From Cerioporus squamosus (lineage: Eukaryota > Basidiomycota > Agaricomycetes > Polyporales > Polyporaceae): 26,842 bases of DNA. The translations under genes and the position numbers were made by a program. How positions within the stretch are numbered: the first letter of the stretch is position 1; each line of letters begins with the position of its first letter. The notes beneath the pieces were generated by a model that searched no databases, was not told where the DNA came from, and worked only from the letters and a program-made list of their open reading frames with translations. The stretch is from NCBI GenBank assembly GCA_022592435.1, contig JABYQS010000371.1, positions 1-26,842 on the forward strand. The letters are read 5' to 3'. Shown here piece by piece: positions 19,485 to 26,842 of the stretch.

Positions 19485-20722
19485 ATGTCTACCGAAGTCA
19501 TGACTGCTACCCCCCACACCATCTCTTCCTCTCCGGAGCGCATGTCTCCTCCGGCACCCGTCGCTACCTTCGAGGCCGACGCCGTTCTCTTTGATATGGT
19601 GTGTACAAACCTGTTTCTTTCTCCCAGACCTCTGCTAACCAAGGGAGTGTGTTGACAGGACGGCACCCTCACCGACTCGATCTCTGCTGTCGAGGCCGCA
19701 TGGGGCAAGGTCGCCAAGGACATCGGGCAGGACCCCGCCTACGTGATTGCGGCCACCCACGGCAAGCGCGCCGTCGACAACCTCGCCCAGTTCAAGCCGC
19801 AAATCAAGGAGCACGAGATGGACAGCGAGGTGCAGGCCTTTGAGGAGTCCATCCTCTTCTTCGCCGACGCCTACAACAAGCACGGCCCCGGGTCCCAGCC
19901 CAGCACGCCCATCGACTCCGGTGCTGCGACCCCCGCCCTCACGCCCTCGAGCTCGACGCCCAACTCTCGCGCATCGTCTCGTGCGCCATCGTTCGCCGGC
20001 TCCCTCGCACAGCTCACCGCCTTCCGTCGCCCTTCTTTCCTCCACCGCGTCTCGTCCCTCCTCACGATGACCAACCAGACCATCCCCGAGTCCGACGCCG
20101 CGACGTTCGAGAACCCCATTGCTGAGGAGCAGGAGGAGGGCGGCGTCAACCCCAACTGGCGCGATGAGCTTGTGAAGAAGCACCAGCTTCAGGCGTGGCA
20201 GGTCGAGGCGGCCGCCGTCGACCGTTCCGTGCGCATCCTTCCGGTCGTGAAGAAGCTCATGGACTCGATCCCCAAGGGCCGCTACGCCGTTGCGACTTCT
20301 GGCGCAAAGACTTATGGTATGTGCCACATTTGCTCAGTTCGCATTTGTACTTGATGCTGACTTTGTTCTCTCTTCCAGCCTACGGTTGCATGACTCGCGT
20401 CGGCATCACCCCGCCAGAGGTGACCATCACCGCTGACGACAAGCGGCTCAAGGCCGGCAAGCCCGCGCCCGACCCCTTCCTGCTGGCCGCGAAGGAGCTC
20501 GGCTTTGACGCGAAGCGCTGCGTCGTCTTTGAGGACTCGCCGTCGGGCATCAAGGCCGGTGTTGCCTCCGGAGCGACCGTCATCGCTGTCTGCACGTCGC
20601 ACGAGCGTTCGAAGATCGAGAACTGCGGCGCGCACTACATCGTCGACACGATGGAGCAGGTGAAGGTCATCCCCGAGGGCGACCGCCTGCGGTTCGAGAT
20701 CTACGCGAGCCCTGTGGCATGA
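19485..20722 (+). CDS. HAD-superfamily sugar/glycerol-phosphate phosphatase (GPP/DOG-like)
   Basis: Exons are 19485-19598, 19659-20316 and 20379-20722, giving 371 residues; introns are 60 and 62 nt. The first intron splits the catalytic motif DMDGTLT (nucleophile D37, D39). Motif II is VATSGAKT (T251/S252), motif III has K285 in KAGKPAPDPF, and motif IV is VVFEDSPSG (E309/D310). An AATHGKRAVDNLAQFKP segment resembles the cap of yeast Gpp1/2 and Dog phosphatases, which dephosphorylate glycerol-3-phosphate or 2-deoxyglucose-6-phosphate. Substrate cannot be told from sequence. The family is about 250 residues; here roughly 110 extra residues (about 113-225), Ser/Pro/Ala-rich, sit inside the cap region. 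No signal peptide is seen, so cytosol is likely. The CRE upstream would fit osmotic or stress induction. Confidence 0.92.
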
Positions 20723-21252
20723 GCGTCCGCTGGCGGACTTCCTCGTTGCTCTTGTTTCCGACGACGTGACCCATTCTTGATATCCCGTCTCATTGCTCTC
20801 GATGCACTTCATCATTTTCCTTCATCTCCATCTTCCGTGTACTCATCATATAGTTATGCCCTTACGAGGCTTGTACCATAGTGTAGCATATAGATGTTTC
20901 TCTCTCATCTGCAACACGTACTTACTTGCATCTCATGCTTCGCCCGCTGCCCACATACAGAAAATAGAGCTTGTTTCAACATGCAATTCATCGTGCGTGG
21001 TGACTTGTTCGCATACAACCGTCGAAGGTTCGGGGCGCTCGTTCGATGAGAGAATTCTGGAAATCACGCGCAGCGCGATCGGGGCGACGTCATCGCCTCT
21101 GGGACGCGTCGCCTTCCAGTTCTTTCGAGCCGGCGATCACACTCACTCACACCGCGACCCTTGCTCTCACTTTCTACCACAACGACAACGGACTCTCCTC
21201 AGCTTTCTCTTGTATCTCGCGCAACACGGCTGGTATAGAACGAACGCTATAG
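20723..21252. other. Intergenic region between HAD and DeSI genes
   Basis: This contains the 3' UTR of the phosphatase gene and the upstream region of the next gene. A CRE-like site (CGACGTCAT, 21085-21093, one base off TGACGTCA) lies about 160 nt before the DeSI start codon. No TATA box or further gene is convincing. Confidence 0.5.
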
Positions 21253-23705
21253 ATGTCGAAGGTCCAGCTCTACGTATACGACCTCAGCAACGGCTTAGCC
21301 AAGCAGCTATCGCGGCAGCTCACCGGGAGACAGATTGACGGAATCTGGTGCGTCCAACACAGCTCATTTCCTGCAACAAGCATAGTGAGAGAGATGCCAA
21401 TTGAAGCGCAGGCATACATCGGTAGTTGTGTTTGGCAAGGAAGTGTTCTATGGACAAGGCATCTCGATCGTGAAGCCGGGGCAGTCGCATGTGAGTTAGC
21501 GGTCCAAGGTTCGCCAGGTGCGGGGCAGGAGGTGCTGACCGGGCGGGTAGCACGGGCAACCACTGCAAATCATAGATATGGGAGAGACGGCGATAGATGA
21601 GCAGACGTTTGACGAGTATCTGGCGGAGATACGGGACCATTATACCGCGGACAAGGTGAGCATGCTTCCAAGCTGTTGCTCAACCGCATGCTCATGGGAT
21701 ATGATAGTATCATCTTCTAGGTAAGCCAGCTCGTGCCGTAGGCATGTGTCTGTACTCAGGTTGTGGCAGAATTCAACTGCAACTCGTTCACGAATGACTG
21801 CATCGGGTTCTTGACCGGAGGCTCTATACCCTCTTGGATCAAAGGTCCGTGCCCGTCGACCCCCACCCGAGAAGCGCTCTTGACATCTCCCGCAGACCTC
21901 CCCTCCGACTTCCTATCCACGCCCTTCGGAGCTGCTCTCCGCCCGACAATAGACGCAATGTTTCGTCGTCCGGTCCCAGGCGCCGCACCTACCCCTCCCG
22001 TTGCACCCTCCCCAAACGCGCTCCAGCAGGCTGCGTCCGCCTCCCCCAACCCCGCGCTCGCATCGGCTCTCCTGCAGGCCGTCGCCTCGCAGGCCTACTC
22101 CACGGGCTCTCTGTCCGCTTCGACGTCCCTCCCGCGATCTCCTGCCCCAGGCAGCACTACGGTCGCAGGCCCGATCCACATGTGCACGAACCCGTCGTCG
22201 CTGCACGGGCTGCTGCAGACGCACAAGGCCGCGGTCGTGTTCTTCACGTCCGCGACGTGCGGCCCGTGCAAGATGATCGAGCCCGTGTTTGAGGAGATTG
22301 CCCACCAGAAGACGCACGGGCGCGACGGCGGACGGCCGGCGTTCGTGAAGGTGGACATGGCTGTGGGTATGGGCGGGCAGGTTGGGGCTGAGTGGGGCGT
22401 GAGGGTTACCCCGACGTTCCTGTTCTTCTTGGACGGCAAGAAGGTGAGTTGTAGGGGAACTGGTGCGCGTGTTGAGTGTGCTGAGATGTTTCTGGGCAGA
22501 CGCATGAGCTGAAGGGAGTCAACGCACCTGAGTTGCGCACACAAGTGGATCTGCTGCTGTACCAGGCATTTCCTCGTACGTTATAAACAACCAGGTCGGT
22601 GTCGGCATCTGCTCATTGTAACACACAGCACATCCGCATACGAAGTTGTCGCTGCCGGCAGTTGAGGCGCTCTCGACGAACCCTATCCTATTCACGCAGG
22701 TTCCTCCCTTGGACACCGTATCCACGAAGCTGTCCTCCTTCATTGACGCCGCCCCCCAAGCTGCAGAGCTCAGTGCCGCCAAGCAAACCCTCTCCGCAAC
22801 GCTGGTGCCATTCCTGAAGTCCCGCTTCCCGGACAAGAGCGCGTCTGCAGCCACCCGGCAAAGAAGCCAGCCATTCCGACGACCCCGCAAATACTGACAA
22901 GCTGGGCGTCCTCCACATCCAGTCTCGCCAGCGCGCTCAAGCCGCCTCAGCTCTTCCCTGTGGCGGACCTTTGGCGCCTGGCCGTTCTCGACGAGCATGT
23001 CGCAAACTGGCTTGCTACGCCTACACTCATGGGCAGCCACAACCCTGTGGACGTCCTCGTAGGCAAAGCGCTTGAGGTGCTCGACAGCACCGATTCCGAA
23101 CAGAAGGCCGCGGGCCGCAACTACCTGCTCACCGTCCTCCGGATGCTCGCGAACGGGTTCGCGCACGCCGTGCTCACCAAGACGATCCTGTCGCGCGCGT
23201 CCCCGGGCGGAAAGCGGGCGCAGGTGACGCGCGTGGTGGTCGCGACACTGCTGCACGAGGACGCGGGGGTGCGGACGGCGGCGGCGAGTCTGGCCTTCAA
23301 CGTCGCGGCGGCGCTGCAGAGGAGCCGGGTCGAGAGGCTGCGGGGCGCGGCGGTGGAGGTGGACGAGGACGAGGAGTGGGAGGTTGAGCTGGTGAGCGCT
23401 GTGCTGGAAGGGCTGTCGAATGAGACGCAGAGCGAGGAAGTTGGTGAGTGCTTCGCGCTCTGTGCTGTGGAAAGGCGGATTGCTGACTTGTGTACGCTGT
23501 AGTGCACCGATTAGTTGCGGCACTCGCGTTCTTGCTGCGGCTGTCGCCGTCGTACGAGGGGCAGCTCGCGTCGCTGTTGGAGGTGCTGCAGTCGAGAGAG
23601 ACTTTGAAGAGCAAGCTCGAGAAGGGCGGGTGTGGGGAGTCAGGGGTGCAGAAACCGGAGGTGCGCAAGCTGATTGAGGAGGTCGCGGAGAAGTTGTGTC
23701 CCTGA
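21253..23705 (+). CDS. PPPDE (DeSI-type) peptidase - thioredoxin - PUL protein, apparent frameshift
   Basis: PPPDE proteases of the DeSI type are cysteine peptidases that can remove SUMO or ubiquitin; PUL domains bind Cdc48/p97. Exons are 21253-21347, 21412-21490, 21551-21655, 21708-21720 (13 nt), 21770-21844, 21896-22443, 22500-22575, 22629-23443 (frame break inside) and 23503-23705. The peptidase covers residues 1-125, with His33 after GIW and Cys101 in FNCNSFTND. A Pro/Ala/Ser linker leads to thioredoxin (about 205-330) with an intact CGPC at 244-247 and VTPTFLFF. The PUL part runs from about 350 to the end at about 669. Between 22840 and 22864 the frame must move by one base to continue into KPAIPTTPQ; a 59-nt intron 22805-22863 (GTGCCA..AAAG) would also restore it but would remove a coding-like segment. 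It is therefore a frameshifted allele, a sequence error or an odd intron. Confidence 0.9.
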
Positions 23706-24214
23706 AGATCCGGGATGCGGGCCCTGTGGCATGCGACATTGTTTGGGCTTTCGAGGACATGTATTGTGTGTGATGCTCGGACTACTGTACTCACTTGTAG
23801 ACGTGTAAACGATTCGACATGAATGCATCCGAGTGCTTTCGGGTTGCTGAGCCTGGTGGCAAGTCTGCAGTGCGGGGAGAGTCGTCTTGGATGGTCGGCT
23901 CTTGGGATCTGCCGCGACGATGACACAACGACCAAACCTCGTGAAGATCAATCCCGGATGCGGGGTCCAGCAGATTGCCGGAGGGCATACTTATGCACGT
24001 CGCCCCCGCGCGCGACGGTTCCCCCGACTCTGCGACGTCGGGGAATGTCGCGCTCTGCTCTCTGCTGCTGCTAGGACTCTCGTGCGTCCGGACTCGATCG
24101 ACGTTAGACGTTAGACTGGGCTTGGGAGGTTCTCGGCGCACCCGCTCCTGATCACGCCCACCCTAACGCCCTCAAGTGACAACTGTCGGCTCTAGGATCC
24201 CGACAGCCACTGAC
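23706..24214. other. Intergenic region before the carnitine acetyltransferase gene
   Basis: This contains the 3' UTR of the DeSI gene and upstream sequence of the next gene. Open frames on both strands here lack domains and codon pattern. I see no further feature. Confidence 0.5.
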
Positions 24215-24220
24215 TATATA
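24215..24220 (+). promoter_or_regulatory. Distal TATA box (long-form transcript)
   Basis: TATATA lies 95 nt upstream of the ATG at 24316 that opens the putative mitochondrial presequence. Confidence 0.5.
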
Positions 24221-24315
24221 CCTACCCCCGCACTCTGCTGCGATCGGCCGCTCCTCCTCGGACCACGACCGCACGCGCGAACACGCATACCAACACCGGA
24301 CGGAGGACGTCTTCC

Positions 24316-25092
24316 ATGTTCCAGTCAACACGACGCACTACTTCTCGGTCTGTTTCGCTTTTGGTGAGTGCTCGCGCCAATCTTGGCTGCTTCGTATTCT
24401 TTTCGATCTCGACGTGGGGCACGGGACACGGGACACGGGCCAGGGGCCACGCGGTGGTGGGTCCTGTGTTTGGGCGGCACAGGACGTTGGGACGCAGGAA
24501 GTTGGGTGGGAGATTGGACGGATGCCAGGCCCGCCGTTGTATGTCAGAATTGTGGCAGCAGACGGCGACGGGAGCTGCATACAGGCAGGGCTGCGGGACG
24601 GGCCGCTACAGTAGGAGCAGCGCATTGGAACCTTGGTGCAGCGTCCTCATGCATCGACTCTCATGTCGCGCCTCCCGTCCTTCTCCCTCTCCTGCCTTTC
24701 CCCGGAGCTCAGGTCCACTCTGCAGCGTCCGACTGGGGATTGCCGCCTCGCCTGCGGGGCTTTGGGTTCCGATCGCGCGCGGGTGGTACAGCCGGTGCAT
24801 TTCCGTCAAGTTGGAGCAGGAACGAAGGAAAGGCTCGACGGGAGTCCGCCTCTCTGGAGGCTCGCCGACTCCGGGCCATGGGGCGCCGCGCCGCGACCTT
24901 TCACTTTCACTGCTATATCCAAACCGCTGCCCCTCTCGTACACGCGCAGTGTGAGGTGACATACTTCGGGCGCACAACAGTCGCGGCGCGCGCTGTGTAA
25001 CTAACACCCACCTTTCGTCGTCCCCGTGCTAGATCTCCCCCGTACTGGAAGAGCTCAGGCTAACATCCTAATAGAAGTCACATCGACCTGCA
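24316..25092 (+). CDS. Alternative first exon adding a mitochondrial presequence
   Basis: The ATG at 24316 opens 16 codons (24316-24363, starting MFQSTRRTTSRSVSLL), rich in Arg and Ser/Thr with no acidic residue, as in mitochondrial targeting peptides. It ends at a strong GTGAGT donor at phase 0. The acceptor at 25073-25074 (CCTAATAG) has an ideal branch site, CTAAC, at 25060-25064. It is followed by six codons (25075-25092) that run in frame into the ATG at 25093. The joined long form would carry 22 extra residues. The 711-nt intron is long for this window and contains a TATAT at 24914, so it may hold a second promoter for the short form. No transcript data were available. Confidence 0.55.
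24421..24440. repeat. Short tandem repeat (ACGGGAC)n
   Basis: Nearly three copies of a 7-nt unit, ACGGGAC, inside the putative first intron of the carnitine acetyltransferase gene. Confidence 0.6.
24914..24918 (+). promoter_or_regulatory. Proximal TATA-like box (short-form transcript)
   Basis: TATAT inside the 711-nt intron, about 175 nt before the ATG at 25093. It could serve a transcript that lacks the presequence. Confidence 0.35.
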
Positions 25093-26842
25093 ATGTCGAA
25101 ACCGCGTACTCTCAAGACCTCCGCGCCCCGCAAGTCGGACGTGCCGCCAGGGTACGTCGCGGACCCCAGCAAGGGCCCCATGCTCCGGTACGAAGCATCG
25201 CTCCCCAAGCTGCCCGTTCCCCCACTATCCTCCACGGCCGCGAAATACCTGGAGACAGTCGAGCCGCACGTCACGAAGGAGCAGTTCGCCAAGACGCAGG
25301 CCGCGGTGCAGAAGTTTCTCGACTCGGAGCAGTCGAAGGTCCTTCAGCAGCGCTTGCAAGAGCGCGCGGCGCAGCCCGGCGTGGCCAACTGGCTGGCGGA
25401 CTGGTGGAATGAGACGGCGTATATGGCCTACCGCGACCCAGTGGTTGTCTACGTGAGCTACTTCTATGTGCATGTGGACGACAAGACGCGGCCGTCGCAG
25501 GCGAAGAGGGCGGCGCAGCTGTTGAAGGCCGTCCTACCGTTCCGGGCACTCGTCGAGAGGTCAGTTTCCTCGTGGTCCAACCCGGGGTGTTTCTAACGGT
25601 GTCATTGTGCAGCGAGCAGCTCGAGCCAGAGAAAGTGCGCGGTGCGCCCTTGGCTATGAAGTCATACGAGTGGCTGTAAGCATTCTGTTGCAACGGCTCG
25701 GGTACTGTGTGCTAATCAGACCGCTCAGCTTCCACTCGAGTCGTTACCCCACCAAGCCTTCGGACACTGCGAAGAAGTTCGACCCTGCCACGCACAACCA
25801 CGTGGTCTTCGTTCGCAAAAACAAGTTTTACAAGGTGGCGCTCGCGGACAAGTCTGGTCGCGAACTGTCCGCGACAGAACTCGAGGCGCAGATCGAGAAG
25901 GTCATCAAGCTGGCGGGAAGCGAGAAGGCGGTCCCTGTGGGCGCACTCACCTCGGAGAACCGTGATAACTGGGCGGACGTGAGTGCTCAACTCGTGGGAG
26001 TTGCCAAGCTGGCTGCTGACTTGATACAAGGCTCGCGCAGCGCTGCTTGCAGCATCCTCATCGAACGCAGCCACGCTCGAGGAGATCGAGTCTGCTATCC
26101 TGATTGTCTGCTTGGACGACACGACTCCTGTCACGCGGGAACAAGCAAGCTGGCAATGCTGGGTCGGCGACGGAAGGAACCGCTTCTACGACAAGCACCA
26201 GTGTACGTGCACTTGCACACCCTTCCGTCCGTCCGTCGTTGACGCTGTCTACAGTCATCGTGTTCGAAAACGGCAAGTCCGGCTTCCTCGGGGAGCACTC
26301 CTGCATGGACGGTACACCGACGCTGCGCCTCAACGAGTTCATCCTTGCCTCGCTCGCCGCGGGCAAGATTGATCTTGGTGCCGCCCAGGCGGGCGCAGAC
26401 CTCGAGCCGCCAAAGGAGCTTACTTTCGCGCTCGACGAGAAGACCAAGCGCTACATCGCTGACGCGGAGAAGCACTTTGACGAGCTCGTTGGGCAGCACG
26501 ACATGGAGGTGCTACACTATGAGGGGTACGGCAAGGAGTACATCAAGGCGCACAAGGCGAGCCCCGACGCGTGGGCGCAGATGGTGAAGCAGCTGGCGTT
26601 CCACAAGATGTACAACCGGCCGGGCGTGTGCTATGAGAGCGCGCAGACGCGGAAGTACCAGCTGGGCCGGACGGAGGTCATCCGGAGTGCGAGCAAGGAG
26701 AGCAAGGCTTGGGCGGAGGCGATGCTTGATCCTGCGCAAACTGTGAGTCCTCGCTCCATTACCTCTCTCCTATACCGCGCAGGCTGAGCTGATGGTATGT
26801 GCGATATAGGACGAGCACCGTGCGGCGTTGTTCCGCAAGCTA
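25093..26842 (+). CDS. Carnitine O-acetyltransferase, 3' end outside window
   Basis: This enzyme moves acetyl groups between CoA and carnitine so that acetyl units from peroxisomes or cytosol can enter mitochondria. Exons are 25093-25559, 25613-25675, 25729-25978, 26031-26202, 26255-26742 and 26810 to the edge, covering the first 491 residues (short-form numbering); introns are 52-67 nt. Family marks are the N-terminal substrate-channel region (LPKLPVPPLSSTAAKYL), DPATHNHVVFVRKNKFYKV, the catalytic His332 in LGEHSCMDGTP, and the carnitine/CoA-binding stretch YESAQTRKYQLGRTE with IRSAS. The full enzyme is usually about 620-670 residues, so some 150 are missing, including any peroxisomal C-terminal signal. 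Carnitine acetyl- rather than long-chain acyltransferase is inferred from overall resemblance. A longer mitochondrial form from 24316 is likely. Confidence 0.93.

Noticed and set aside
22519..23760. 413-codon frame antisense to the DeSI-PUL gene
   Set aside because: A shadow of the sense exons; the sense strand has clear domains and splice sites.
24364..24954. Reading on from the ATG at 24316 as one 212-residue protein
   Set aside because: After residue 16 the sequence lacks codon bias and crosses a strong GTGAGT donor; better explained as a first exon plus intron.

Overview
The window reads as nuclear DNA of a basidiomycete fungus, probably a mushroom-forming Agaricomycete. The genes are GC-rich and cut by many short introns (mostly 49-67 nt, with GT..AG ends and CTNAC-type branch sites). 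Promoters carry TATA boxes. The left third is a non-LTR retrotransposon of the type common in Basidiomycota. The organism assignment is inference from gene style and protein resemblance; no database was searched.

Layout. Bases 1-1038 are a non-coding leader or flank with short palindromes. About 1039-9684 is a LINE-like element (Tad1-like). It has a gag-like ORF1 with a CCHC zinc knuckle, a 682-nt spacer, an ORF2 with endonuclease, reverse transcriptase and RNase H, and a C-terminal zinc-finger part in another frame. A short 3' UTR ends in an A14 tail. The most unusual point is that ORF1 is only complete if two standard spliceosomal introns (61 and 64 nt) are removed, giving a protein of 833 residues.

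The host genes that follow are: a secreted protein of unknown function (10113-11104, +); a RidA/YjgF-family deaminase (11598-12166, -, four exons); a 707-residue proline-rich protein with a linker-histone-like H15 winged helix (12828-15061, +); a weak candidate gene on the minus strand (15090-15502); a gene-poor stretch of nearly 4 kb with strong hairpins; a HAD phosphatase of the glycerol-3-phosphatase/DOG type behind a perfect CRE/ATF site (19485-20722, +); a PPPDE(DeSI)-thioredoxin-PUL protein with a 13-nt micro-exon and an apparent one-base frameshift (21253-23705, +); and a carnitine O-acetyltransferase cut by the window edge (25093 to the end, +). The last gene has an alternative upstream first exon that would add a mitochondrial presequence.

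The host genes are housekeeping or metabolic and show no sign of forming one cluster. RidA (imine/enamine hydrolysis), the HAD phosphatase (sugar or glycerol phosphate) and carnitine acetyltransferase (acetyl shuttling between organelles) act in separate parts of metabolism. The clearest candidates for something new are the intron-bearing LINE ORF1 and the two-promoter arrangement of the carnitine acetyltransferase gene.
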